Assembly (NCBI GenBank): GCA_036346225.1
Contig: JARFIW010000835.1
Coordinates: 248,001-312,000, forward strand
Source of the DNA: Platerodrilus igneus
Lineage: Eukaryota > Arthropoda > Insecta > Coleoptera > Lycidae
Reading direction: 5' to 3'
Length of the DNA: 64,000 nt
In this document: positions 1-10,720 of the stretch, piece after piece
Layout: each line of letters begins with the position of its first letter
Numbering within the stretch: position 1 is the stretch's first letter
Position numbers and translations under genes: made by a program
The notes under the pieces: generated by a model
Told to the model about the DNA's origin: nothing
The model's database searches: none
Seen by the model: the letters and a program-made list of their open reading frames with translations, nothing else

Positions 1-1779
1 ACGCACAAAACGTGCGTGTTAAATTATTTCAAAAACTACTAATTAATGTAAATCAATGCTTGTGCGGGTACAGCCGCCACAATTTAAGTCTTACCTCGAT
101 AATAAAATTCTCCAGCATCCGAAGATCTGGTCGTCTGCCTACATCTAACTGTAACTTACTTCTAAGGGGAAGATGAGGTGCACTGCTAAAGTCATGGTGG
201 GTATGCACTAAATGTTCTTTAGGGGGCGATCACAATCACTATCACTTCACTTTCAAGTCCTGGGTGGGATGCGCTGTTTCACTCTATTTTATTATCTTTG
301 TTTATTTTATTGATTTAATTTAATGAGGGTTTCTGATTTATTTGTTATTGTTTATTTGTTATTATTTATTCCCGGTTTCCCGATTTTCCGCACATAATTA
401 TGAAAATAGGCAGTGATTGTATTAATGGAGTGGAGGTTTGTCGTGCATATTGGACATTTGGGTATAATTATTATGTTAATTTTTTTTTTTTATAACTATA
501 TATCAGGTTTTGGTTATATCTATGCTCGTATCCGTACTTACGCCAAGTCAATCTAAAATTTTCCAATCCTCCCACCAACCCCACCGAATTTTACACGCGG
601 TTGTCATTCTCTAATCTCGCGACCCTTCCCACGAATTCTTTTAAGGCTGTCCAGAACGCCTTCTGGTTAACCACTTCCCCGACTTCCTCTAGGCTCTTTG
701 GCCATGCCAGACCTAGGATAGCTAGTTTGCTATCAGCCAACCCTCGATTTCCCGCCTCAAGCGGGCAGTCGAAGAGCACGTGCTATGCGCTTTCCGCGCC
801 CTCACCGCATTCGCAGCGGTCGCTGTTGGTTAAACCGAACCTTTGTAAATACGCCTTCAGGGCGCCGTGCCCTGTTATCAACTGCACCATTTTGTGATCG
901 AGCTTAACCTCGATCCTACCTCTAACTTCTATGCTCGGTATGAATTTGTGGGTCAACCTGCTCGTGGCAGCGTTGTTCCATCTCTCTTCCCATTGTCGAA
1001 TTGATTTTTCGCGAAGCTTTCTTTTGATTAAAGACCTCGGTATCGACGAATGTGATATCCGAAAGTCGCCCGTAGCCTGCCTCTTTAGCTAATTCGTCAG
1101 CCCTATCATTTCCTACGTTACCATCGTGCAACCTAACCCAACAGAACTTTAAACGTCGAAACTCGAGCGCTGTATGCGCTATTCTCCAGACGTCCGCCTG
1201 GAGGTCTGTCGAGGTGTTCATGTTAGTTAATGCCGTCAGCGCTGATTTACTGTCGCTGATTATATAATAATCGTCTCTGCCCGTGTGATTTATTACGTAA
1301 TCGATAGCCCCTCGTATGGCTACCAATTCGCACTGGAAGATAGTGCTCCAGTTCGCGAGTTTGGTTTGAAACCGAAACACCTCCCTTTCCTGCTTAAACA
1401 CGACAAACGCCGCGCCTGCTTGCCCGTCATCCATACGTGAACCGTCCGTGTAAATTCTGATACCCGTCGCGTCCCGATGTCCTTCGACAAACTCGATTCC
1501 TCTAATATCGGCCGGGTGCCCCAACTCTGATACCACGATCTTTCTTGCAACGTCTCTATTACCAAGATCAATATCTTCGATAATTTCGCGCCCTTTCCCT
1601 ATATCTATAAGTCTCCTATCTCTAATCTCCCTAACGACATATTCGATAGGGAGAGTCCTACTGATCACCAGGACAGCCTCCGTGGAGGTGGTCCTGTATG
1701 CCCTCGCCGCCTTTACCGCGGTTATACGTTGCACGCTCGTTAATTGACGCATCTCCCGGACTTTACACCCTTCCGCCCA
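1..1779 (-). mobile_element. Non-LTR retrotransposon F1, copy a (3' part)
   Basis: This is the 3' half of a LINE-type element read on the minus strand: RNase H, a C-terminal zinc-binding motif and a 3' UTR. The 3' UTR at 1-210 matches a second copy at 52319-52530 on the plus strand almost base for base. The 5' edge at 1779 is abrupt: the coding sequence passes straight into the (GGAGAC)n block, as expected of a 5'-truncated insertion. The true 3' end lies outside the window. The set (GCPQGS-type RT in other copies plus RNase H) fits the R1/LOA/I group; I cannot fix the clade. Confidence 0.85.
588..1779 (-). pseudogene. F1 ORF2 C-terminus: RNase H and CxC...H...C motif
   Basis: The reading frame begins inside ORF2 (WAEGCK...) and carries an RNase H domain. 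Visible catalytic positions are IYTDGSR (first Asp), CELVAIRGA (Glu), IISDSKSAL (Asp) and, near the end, GNVGNDRADELAKEA (last Asp). RNase H removes the RNA strand of the element's RNA/DNA hybrid. The frame shifts after about position 1040. The rest then reads HKMVQLITGHGALKAYL and CECGEGAESA, with a premature TAG before HVLFDCP, a typical non-LTR C-terminal zinc-binding motif (CxC...H...C). With one frameshift and one stop it is a pseudogene. The homologue at 51140-52470 is an independent copy. Confidence 0.85.
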
Positions 1780-2570
1780 AGGAGACGGAGACAGAGACGA
1801 AAACGGAGACGTAGACGGTGGTGGAGGCAGAGACGGAGGCTGAGGTGGAGGCTGTGGCGGTAACAGTGACGGATGCGGAGATAGAGACGGAGACGGAGAC
1901 GGAGACGGAGACGGAGACGGAGACGGAGACGGAGACGGAGACGGAGACGGAGACGGAGACGGAGACGGAGACGGAGACGGAGACGGAGACGGAGACGGAG
2001 ACGGAGACGGAGACGGAGACGGAGACGGAGACGGAGACGGAGACGGAGACAGAGACGGAGACGAGACGGAGACGGAGACGAGACGGAGACGAGACGGAGA
2101 CGGAGACGAGACGGAGACGGAGACGGAGACAGAGACGAGACGGAGACGGAGACGGAGACGGAGACGAGAGACGGAGACAGGAGACGGAGACAGAGACAGG
2201 AGACGAGACGGAGACAGAGACGGAGACGGAGACAGAGACAGGAGACGAGACGAGACGGAGACGGAGACAGAGACGAGACGAGACAGGAGACAGAGACGAG
2301 ACGGAGACAGAGACGAGAGACGGAGACAGGAGACGGAGACGAGACGGAGACGGAGACAGAGACGGAGACGGAGACGGAGACGGAGACGGAGACGGAGACG
2401 GAGACGGAGACGGAGACGGAGACGGAGACGGAGACGGAGACGGAGACGGAGACGGAGACGGAGACGGAAACGGAAACGGAGGTAGAGGAGGAGACGAAAG
2501 CGGAAACGGAGGCAAAGTGAATGCAGGGGCGAAGGTGGAGGCGGAGACGGAAGCGGAAACAATATTTCAG
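1780..2570. repeat. (GGAGAC)n hexanucleotide microsatellite
   Basis: About 790 bp of GGAGAC hexamers, very regular at 1880-2050 and 2345-2465 and interrupted in the middle by GAGAC and GAGACA variants. The long open frames on both strands (Glu-Thr, Gly-Asp, Ser-Pro, Arg-Leu, Val-Ser dipeptides) come from the hexamer having no stop codon in most frames. They should not be read as genes. The block abuts the truncated 5' edge of F1 copy a. Confidence 0.95.
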
Positions 2571-2619
2571 TAGTCTGTTATCTGAAATTTAAGCAAACCA
2601 GGCTTTCCCCCAGAAAGTA

Positions 2620-3150
2620 ACCGTGAGTAAGGTGTGTGTGTTTGTGTGTGTGTGTGCGCGTATGTGTGTGTGTGCGCGCACGCGCTTAAGGGAATGTGTT
2701 ATGTGTGTGTGTGAGGTTGCGTGTATATGTGTGTGTGAATGAGTGTTGTGTGTGTAGTGTTGATATCCGTGTTACGTTCCGCTTCTAGAACCAGGACCAT
2801 CGGCGGTCGGAAATCCCAGTCATCAAGGAATAACGCTCAACGGATATTGCCATATCAATCCGTACCATCGGCAGCCGGAAATACAGATGTTAAAAGGCAA
2901 TGTAAGTGTGTGAATAAGGTTTGTGTGTGTGAATGTGTGTGCGCGGGCTTGAGGAGTGTGTTTTGTTTGTGTGTGTGTGTTTGTGTGTGTGTGTGGGGGT
3001 GGGTGAGGGTTGTGTGTATGTGTGTTGTGTATGTGATGTTAATATTAGTGCCCCTCTAAGACCAGGACCATCGCAGCCGGATATCCCAGTCTTCAAGGAA
3101 GAACGCTTAATGGATGTTACCTTATCAGTTCGGAGAAATAAATCTTCTAA
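2620..3150. repeat. GT-rich tract with a duplicated ~100-bp unit
   Basis: (GT)n and (TGTGTGCG)-like stretches at 2630-2750 and 2920-3040. After each stretch comes a copy of the same non-simple unit: about 2787-2870 and about 3058-3145. Both contain ACCAGGACCATCG, a GCCGGA/GTCGGA core, ATCCCAGTC and TCAAGGAA, then the same tail. The pair is therefore a higher-order repeat of (GT)n plus unit. Confidence 0.75.
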
Positions 3151-4689
3151 TCTGAATTGTGAAGTGTGATTCTTAACTTAGAAAATGAGCTCTCTGCATT
3201 TACAGTGCTAGCGGGTAAAGTTAGGTACAACATTAAGGCTGGGATTGCATTTGGAAAACTATGCTAGAACCTATAGACTTGGAATGTACTAAATATTCTA
3301 AAAAGTGTAAAATACCCTTAACATTTTTTAATTTATCTCAAATGAGTCTTATTATTTCTGAGTGTAGCAAGCTCTAAACCAATAGCATCATTTAAATCTT
3401 TGTGATAAAATTTATGCAAATGTTTCGCCTTAGCTAAAGTTTCGTCTACAGTTAAATTTAAAAAAAGAACCTTAGGTTCCAGGAAATTAAATTTTGGAAA
3501 AACGATTTAAAACCATTCGACAGCTGTGAAATTATAATATCTGTTATGCGATAATTATTTTAAATTTCGATTCTTCATCATTAAATCGATAATCTTCAGA
3601 TAATTCATCTTAATGCTATTTTATTTTTGCTTGCCTTTCTTTTTACAAATTCGGTTTTAATATCCCATTGTCCTGCAACTTTCTCTGCTTCCTCATTAAT
3701 GTTGAAATTGTTTTTCTTGTTTTCTTGAAAAATGTTAAAGTTTTTAAATTAACAGAATTATTTAATAAATGTTCGCTTTTCACTCTGTGAAGTGTGTGAA
3801 AGACCGTTAAGCTCTTCTAGAAAATGACTTAACAAACACTTAAAAATATAAAATCAAAATTTTTCGTGCTAGTTAATATTTGTGTTGCGTAATTTTGTTC
3901 ATATGTTTTTAATATCAAAATAATTTTATTAACACGTTCACTATCGACCGTCACGTATATGTGACACTCAGGTTTTGATTAAAGACTAGCGACACATACG
4001 TGTGCTAGAGGTAGAAACATCTTGTTAAGGCTATAAATTTAATCAGTTTGCAGTAAGTGTTTTTGTGCAATACCTGTGGGCTACAGAAAGACCTGAAACA
4101 TATCTGTGTCTTACGGTCTGAGAATCGCGTCGCAGATATGCGTCATATGGTCTGGGGAACTACACATGTAATTGTAGAAACACAGGACAACATTTTCACT
4201 GATGCAGTATGTTATTCTTTACTATGAACCGCTTATTTGGGTCCGTCAAGTTGCTCCCCCCCAATTTGACCGATTTGCTCCAAAACCTAGCACCCGTTTG
4301 CTTATAGCTAGCACCAGCTAGCACCAAAGTCGTAGAGCTAGCACCAAAGCTGTTTCAGAAAGATTTTAATCTGTCGGCTCTACGTATAGGATTTAACCGT
4401 TTTAATCGTATCATACTTTTTTTAAAAACAGAAAGCCAATCCTATCTTATTTTCTATTAGCACAAAATGTGTTTTCTAAAAGTTGAAAAAAGAATCAATT
4501 CCTTTTGTATCTTTAATGGCATCGTTTATGACTAGATTTAAGTTATGGGCGCCACAGTGCATTTATAGAGCTGCAGGTTCTACGTTTAATATAGTTTTTT
4601 GCACACCAGAATAAGTGCCGCTTTTAACGGTAACCCCATCGTAGTCCTGTTTACTACATTTATTTATATCTAATTGCATGTTGGATAAA
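3151..4689. other. AT-rich spacer, no gene seen
   Basis: I see no coding region. Three copies of GCTAGCACC lie close together at 4310-4350, and a short imperfect palindrome (GTCACGTATATGTGAC) lies near 3950. Neither is enough to name an element. Confidence 0.5.
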
Positions 4690-4795
4690 TTGCTTAATAT
4701 AGTATTGTATGCTTCATCTGTCTTTCCTACTTCCATCTTAGTTTTTACCTCTTTGCACTTTTTATCAATCCATTGTTCTTTAGAATTATTTTTAG
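4690..4795 (-). pseudogene. Inverted F2 linker stub at the 5' end of copy 1
   Basis: On the minus strand this reads SKEQWIDKKCKEV...VGKTDEAYNTI, the segment that in RTE-like ORFs lies between endonuclease and RT. It sits back to back with the plus-strand RT that starts at about 4800, and its end (AYNTI) is where the RT part would normally continue. The stub is therefore inverted relative to its own element. This is the arrangement left by twin priming during target-primed reverse transcription. Confidence 0.7.
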
Positions 4796-7500
4796 GAATA
4801 TAAAGCCGTGTAGCAAAAATATAAAGGAGCAAACGTTATTATAGAAAATGTAGAGAAAGCGGGTAGATGGCAAGAATATATAGAGCATTTACTTGTAGGA
4901 GAGGAACTAACAGCATTAGAACAGGAATCATACATTGAAAATGATGACCTGGGATATCCTATACTTAGAGATGAGTTTGAATTAGCATTAAAAAGTCTGA
5001 GAAATGGTAAGGCGCCGGGTACAGATAAGGTGCAAGCAAAAACTTTAAAAGCCGCTAGACAAGCAGTAACAGAACGTCTCTTACAACTTGTAAGCTATAT
5101 GTATGAGTCAGGCGAGATACACAAAGATTTCAAACGTAACATCATAGTAACTATACCAAAAGAGAAAGGCGCAGGCACAAGTGAAAATTTTCGAACAATA
5201 AATTTGACAGCACACGTGTCAAAAATATTAACTAGAATTGTACAAAGACGAATGGAAAAACGAGCTGAAGAAATACTAGGAGAAGATCAATTTGGATTTA
5301 GGCGAAACAGGAGAACACGGGAGACTATTTTAGCTCTGAGAGTGATAATGAAGAAAACAATAGAAGAAGAGCAAAAGATGTGGAAAAAGCATTCGACAAT
5401 GTAAAATGGAAAAAAATGTTCGAAATACTCAAAAGGATTGGAATTAATTATAGGGATAGACGAATAGTACATAGCTTATACAAAGAGCAAACATTATTAA
5501 TAGAATTAGAGCAGGAACGTAGTGAAGTGAACATTAGGGAAGGGGTGAGACAGGGATGTGCCCTATCCCCATTAATTTTTAACTTGTACATTCAAGAGGC
5601 AATGAATACTGTCAAATACAGGAAGACATTTGGAATTACTATGCAGGGACGAAAAATTGATGTACTTAGATTTACAGATGATATAGCGGACTTACCATCT
5701 AGCAAGGAAGTGTTAGAAGCTACTCTTAATTAAATGGAAACTGTTCTAACAGAGAGATACGGTATGAAAATTAACAACAATAAAACTAAAGTACTAGTAT
5801 GAAAAGGAGAGGAAAGTAAATCAAAAACAAGGATACAAATAGGTAACAAAAACTTACAAGAGATTAAAGATTTCTGCTACCTAGGAATCCAAATAACGCA
5901 AGATGGGAAAAGCGCAATAGATATAAAACAAAGATTAACACAAGGTCGTGCTACATTTAACATGAAAAAGCAACTGCTGTATTCAAAGACAACAAACATA
6001 GAAACAAGGAAAAAATTGATTAAAACATATGTGTGGAGCACAGCACTGTATGGCTGTGAAACCTAGACAGAAGGAAAAGCGGACAAGAAAAAGGTAGGAG
6101 CCTTTGAAATGTGGTGCTACAGACGTATGATGAAGATATCATGGACAGACAAAGTTAAGACAAAGAGGTACTAAAAATGGTAGGGGAAGAAAGATATATG
6201 TGGAAAACGGTAAAATATAGGAGCTTTAGGATGATAGGCCACATACTACAGCATGAGGAAATGGTGCGGAATATATTACAAGCATTGATAGGAAAAAAGA
6301 GAAGTAGAGGTAGACCTGGGTTAGACTATTGCACACAGATAGTGAAAAATGCAGGTTGTAGAAATTTCAGGAAGTTTATAGACTAGCTCAGAATAGAAAT
6401 CAATGGAGGTACGCAACCAAGTAGTCTCAAGGTGGATAAACTAGTGGCGAAAAAATAACTGTACTTAAACATGATGATTATTATAAGCAACTACATATAT
6501 TGGTTGTGTAATATTCTTGAATAATGTTAATTGTGGGAAAGGATCTACTGGAAAACTATTAATTCGGCAAATGTCCAAGTGTTGGGGGATCTTGGCAGTC
6601 ACAGGTTCCTTAAGCTCCTTCACATATCACTGAATTTCGGTGAAATAGGGCATATAATTAGAAAACAATAAAAGGGGAACCGAGCTGTATATAGGCCGTT
6701 TGAGAATTTCAGGGAACCGTGTAGGCTACTTTAGAATATCGATAAGTGGAGGTACGTGTCCAACCAGTTTTGAGACGGAAAACCTAATGACGAAAAAATA
6801 AGCGCATATACATCTGATGATTATTATAAACAACTATAAGTGGTGGTTGTGAAATATCTGCAACTAATGTTGACTGTGCGACAGGATATAATGTAAAAAC
6901 TATTAAATCGACAAATGTTTAAGTGCTGGAGGAACTTAGCAGCCACAGATTGCTTACCCCCCTTCACAAACACTGAATGTCGGAGAAATAGGGTATATAA
7001 TTGTAAAACAATAGAAGGGGACCGAACTGCATCTAACAAGACAGAATAGTGCCTATGATCAAAGACAACAAATATAGAAACAAGGAGAAAATTGTTGAAA
7101 GCACATGTGTGGAGCACAGCACAGTATGCTTATGAAATACGGGCAGTAGAAAAAGTAAACAGAAAAATTGTAATGTTGTGCTTTAGATGTATGAGGATGA
7201 TAGAATGGACAGACAAAGTTAATAATAAATAGGTTATAGAAATAGTACGGGAATAAAAATATCTGTGGAAAAAAAATAGGAAAAATTGAAAGGCAGAATA
7301 CATTCTAAAGCATTTTTGGGAAATAGTATGGCATATATAAGCAGAGATACGAAAAAGGAGGTAGGTGTAGACCTAGATCAGATAGTGATAGATGCCAACT
7401 GTGCAAATTTCAGGGAAATGTGTAGGTTAGTTCAGAATAGGAAACAATGAGGGTACGCGTCTAACCAGTTCCAGGACTAAAGACCTAATGATGATGGATC
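4796..7500 (+). mobile_element. RTE/CR1-like non-LTR element F2, copy 1
   Basis: The element runs RT (4840-5790), C-terminal domain (5850-6420), 3' UTR (6420-6700), a second UTR-like stretch (6700-7040) and a second, diverged C-terminal module (7040-7500). It ends at CCTAATGATGATGG. Short ATG/GAT-type tails rather than poly(A) are known for RTE-like elements. Copies at 25444, 50480, 54810 and 58818 show the same module order, so the doubling is a property of the family. The clade is uncertain (RTE, Daphne or CR1 group). Confidence 0.75.
4840..6420 (+). pseudogene. F2 reverse transcriptase and C-terminal domain, copy 1
   Basis: Fragments read in order: KAPGTDKVQ (RT motif 1), ENFRTINLTAH, DQFGFRRNRRTRE, EKAFDNVKW, VRQGCALSPLIFN and RFTDDIADL. 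The last is the catalytic motif, with Ala replaced by Thr (usual F/YADD). The C-terminal part has MWCYRRMMKISWTDKVK and GRPGLDYCTQIVK. Compared with copy 2, a short stretch before EKAFD is deleted, so the frame breaks at about 5380. Frames also change at about 5730 and 6160. A TAG at 6064-6066 interrupts the ET*TEG site. The gene is not functional. Confidence 0.85.
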
Positions 7501-7833
7501 ATTAACTTTGGCCATATATTACAAAAAGTGCTTGAACGACTCCTAGGATTAATTAAATATCTTTCTCCTAAAATTCAAAAGAAACTATTAATACTATAAA
7601 CATACACTTGAAAAATACTTAATTAGATAAAATTAGATCCTCCCCTTTTTTCAAAATCAGAATGACATCACACAAGATATAACTAAGGCTTATCAATTAA
7701 GTAAAATTATTAGATATATTGATTTTAAAAAAGATGCTGAGGGAGAGGTAACCAAAGTAGATATTTGTGAAGCGTTTGTGTGATTTACAAAAGTTGAGTT
7801 CCAAGCTGCATAAGGATTATGTAATAGTATATT
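7501..7833. other. AT-rich spacer
   Basis: A short non-coding interval between the end of F2 copy 1 and the foldback element. I see no gene or clear repeat in it. Confidence 0.4.
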
Positions 7834-7953
7834 GTGTCACAAGGGCAGAAAGTAAGCATTAGCAGCCCGCAGCTATTAGATGCCTGAGCGAGCGAAGCGA
7901 GTGAGGGCAGCTGATAGATAAGGGCTGCTAATGAATTTTTGCCTGTGTGACAC
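7834..7953. mobile_element. 120-bp foldback / MITE-like element
   Basis: The ends are inverted copies: the left arm starts GTGTCACAAGGGCAGAAA and runs to ATTAGCAGCCC; the right arm is GGGCTGCTAAT to GCCTGTGTGACAC. The arms pair over about 33 bp with few mismatches. The centre holds GAGCGAGCGAAGCGAG, which reads nearly the same backwards on one strand (mirror symmetry). There is no coding capacity and I find no clear target duplication in the flanks. Confidence 0.7.
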
Positions 7954-8109
7954 ACAACTGTTTTTCGAAAAATAGGAAAAATAACACAACATAAAAAAGG
8001 TTAATAACATTTGACGTATTTATTTATTATAGTAATTGATATTAATTATCCCTTGTCATATTTTTAGGGCAAATATGATTCATTTTCATATACGCTAGGC
8101 GAAAAACTA

Positions 8110-9832
8110 ATTAGAATTAATTTTAGGGATATAAAACCGTATAGCAAAAATATAAGGCATGCGGGAGGAAACATCATTATAGAAAATGTAGAGAAAGTGG
8201 GTAGATGGCAAGAATATATAGGAAATTTATATGCAGGAGAGGAACTAACTGCATTAGAACAGGAATCAGACATTGAAAATGATGACTTGGGATATCCTAT
8301 ACTTAGAGATAACTTTGAATTAGCATTAAAGAGTCTGAAAAATGGTAAGGCGCCGGGTACAGATAAGGTGCAAGCAGAAATTCTAAAAGCCGCTGGACAA
8401 GCAATAACAGAACGTCTCTTCCAACTTGTAAGCTATATGTATGAGACAGGCGAGATACCCAAAGATTTCAAACGTAACATTATAGTGAGTAACCAAAAAA
8501 GAAAGGCACGGATAGATGTGAAAATTTTCGACCAATAAATTTGACAGCACACGTGTCAAAAATATTAACTAGAATTGTACAAAGACGAATGGAAAAACGG
8601 ACTAAAGAAATATTAAGCGAAGACCAATTTGGGTTTAGGCGAAACAGGAGAACACGGGAGGCTATTTTAGCTCTGGGAGTGATAATGGAGAAAACAATAG
8701 AAAAAGGGGAAAGCGTGTATATATAGGGTTTGTAGATCTGGAAAAAGCATTCGACAATGTAAAATGGAAAAAAATGTTTGAAATACTCAATACGAATAGT
8801 ACATAGCTTATACAAAGAGCAAACAGCAGTAATAGAATTAGAGCAGGAACGTAGAAAAGTAAACATTAAAAAAGGGGTGAGACAGGGATGTGCCCTATCG
8901 CCATTAATTTTTAACTTGTACGTTGAAGAGGCAATGAATACTGTCAAATGCAGGAAGACATTTGAAATTACTATGCAGAAACAAAAAATTGATATGCTGA
9001 GATTTGCAGATGATATAGCGGTATTAGCATCTAGCAAGGAAGAGTTAGAAGCTGCTCTTAATGAAATGGAAACTGTTCTAACAGAAAGATACGGTATGAA
9101 AAGTACTAGTATTCAAAAGAGCGGAAAATAAATCAAAAACAAGAATACAAATATGTAACACAAACTTATACGAGGTTAAAGATTTCTGCTACCTAAGTAG
9201 CCATATAACGCAAGATAGGAAAAGCACAAAAGATATAGAACAAAGATTAGCACAAGGTCGTGCTACATTTAATATGAAAAAGCAACTACTGTATTGAAAG
9301 ACAATAAATATAGAAACAAGGAAAAGATTGCTTAAAACATGTGTGGAGCTCAGCCTTGTATGGCTGTGAAACCTAGACAGTAGGAGAAGCGGACAAGAAA
9401 AAGGTATAATCCTTTGAAATGTGGTGTTACAGACGTATGATGAAGATATCATGGACAGACAAAGTTAAGAACGAAGAAGTACTAAAAATGCAAGGGGAAG
9501 AAGGAAATATGTGGAAAACGGTAAAAAATAGGGAAGATAGGATGATAGGCCACATACTACTGAATGAGGGAATAGTGCGAAATATGTTAGAAGCAGAGAT
9601 AGGAAAAAAGAGAAGAAGAGGTGGACCTAGGTTAGACTGCTGTACACAGATAGTGAAAGATGTAGGTTGTAGGAGTTTCAGGGAGATGTGTAGGAGATAC
9701 GCATTCAACCAGTCCCAAAATGGATAAATTAATAAAGAAAAAAATAACTGTATTTACACATGATGATTATAATAAGCAACTACAAATATTGGTTGGGCAA
9801 TATTCTCGAATAATGTTAATTGCGTGGAAGGA
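8110..9832 (+). mobile_element. RTE/CR1-like non-LTR element F2, copy 2
   Basis: A second plus-strand F2 copy, beginning in the linker before RT (IIIENVEKVGRWQEYIGN) and ending within the 3' UTR at about 9830, where it abuts an inverted F2 endonuclease. It shares with copy 1 an unusual TAG in the C-terminal domain (9374-9376). The two probably descend from one already mutated template or from local duplication. Confidence 0.75.
8160..9726 (+). pseudogene. F2 reverse transcriptase and C-terminal domain, copy 2
   Basis: RT motifs in order: KAPGTDKVQAEILKAAGQ, FRPINL-like region at about 8525 (frame broken), DQFGFRRNRRTREAILAL, GFVDLEKAFDNVKW, GVRQGCALSPLIFNLYVEEA and MLRFADDIAVLAS (intact catalytic FADD). 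The C-terminal domain at 9419-9727 has MWCYRRMMKISWTDKVK, MIGHILLNEGIVRN and GPRLDCCTQIVKDVGC. About 50 bp present in copy 1 are missing at about 8790. Frameshifts at about 8500 and 8725 and the TAG at 9374 show it is dead. The deletions in copies 1 and 2 do not overlap. Confidence 0.87.
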
Positions 9833-9834
9833 TT

Positions 9835-10430
9835 TCCCTTGTCATTTTTCGTGCCTAAACCAAATAAACATACTACCGCTCCTTCCCTACTCTCATCTAT
9901 GTATTACTGCATTAAAATCCCCCGTAATTATTAAATTTTCATGTTGTTTTACGTATTATCTTAGTATGCCTTCGATATCTGTGTAGATCGCTGTTATCTT
10001 TTCGTCACTGTAGCTAGAGGTGGGCATGTATACTTGTATTATTACTGTGTTTACCGTATTAGATTCTAATCTGAGTACTCTTTTATTCTTTTGTAAGTAG
10101 TTTTTTACACAGTGTCCTATCGTTTTTCGCATAACTATCCTCACACTCGAATTTCCTTCCTCTGCTTCTGTATGAATTATCCTAAAGTTTTCACTCCAAA
10201 AATCCCTCGCCTCTGCTTACCAAACTTTGCTGATCCCTACTATGTCTGGTGCTAACCTATTCACTGCGATTTTCAGGTTCTCTAGCTTACCTACTTGCTT
10301 CATACTTCTAACATTATACGCTCCGACTCGAAAAATGTTCCCGACTCTTATTCTGAACTTTCCGATCACATTCCCCGAAATAGTCCCGGAGATCCGAATG
10401 GGAAACTATTTTAACTCCGGAATCTTTTAT
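9835..10430 (-). pseudogene. F2 apurinic-type endonuclease domain (N-terminal part)
   Basis: On the minus strand the order is YNVRSMKQVGKLENLKIAVN (N-terminal strand of the EEP/APE fold), DIVGISKV, NTVIIQVYMPTSSYSDEKI and LIITGDFNAVI (the GDFNA metal-site motif). It stops at a LGTKNDKG-like stretch. In non-LTR elements this domain nicks the target DNA. Stops follow VYMPTSSY...GILR and GDFNAVIHR. The C-terminal SDH part is absent. It lies tail to tail with plus-strand F2 copy 2, so it is an inverted or separately inserted piece of the same family. The start of the same domain recurs at 50862-51060. Confidence 0.8.
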
Positions 10431-10720
10431 CCTAGAGAATGCCATCATGTTTATTACAATTTAAGTGCGCTGTGTACTTGAGAGGTAATGTGGTGGTTTT
10501 CCGTGTCATCCACATTGCGGTAATGTGTCTTAGACTGTCACCGATCTCTATGGTCTCTGCCACTCTAAGAGCCGAAAGAGCCGCTGGCCTCTTTCGGGGA
10601 CCTGTGTTAGTTTGGTGCCTCACTAACTTTGGTTGGACCTGTAGTTTGGTTCTTTAGTTCATTAGAACACGCAAACCATTTCATCTGTTCTAGTAATCTA
10701 GAACTTCGACAAGCTGCAGG
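10431..10720 (-). other. F2 5' untranslated region with conserved hairpin
   Basis: This sequence continues upstream of the endonuclease and is matched by 51061-51104 plus 53281-53540 in another copy. Both copies keep an inverted repeat CCGAAAGA...TCTTTCGG (10572-10597 here, 53369-53394 there) around a GC-rich 10-nt loop. I infer it is the 5' end of F2; internal promoters usually reside there in LINEs. Confidence 0.6.

Noticed and set aside
1763..2573. Long ORFs rich in Ser-Pro, Arg-Leu, Val-Ser or Glu-Thr dipeptides
   Set aside because: They are translations of the (GGAGAC)n microsatellite in several frames; no non-repeat protein sequence belongs to them.
2890..3096. Thr/His-rich and Cys/Val-rich short ORFs
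   Set aside because: Translations of (GT)n/(CA)n tracts.
3930..4150. Possible piggyBac-type end (TTAA near 3930 followed by ACGTTCACTATCGACC)
   Set aside because: No matching inverted end, second TTAA or transposase could be found.
4310..4350. Three copies of GCTAGCACC as a CRISPR-like or regulatory array
   Set aside because: Spacing is irregular, the unit is short, and the DNA is eukaryotic.
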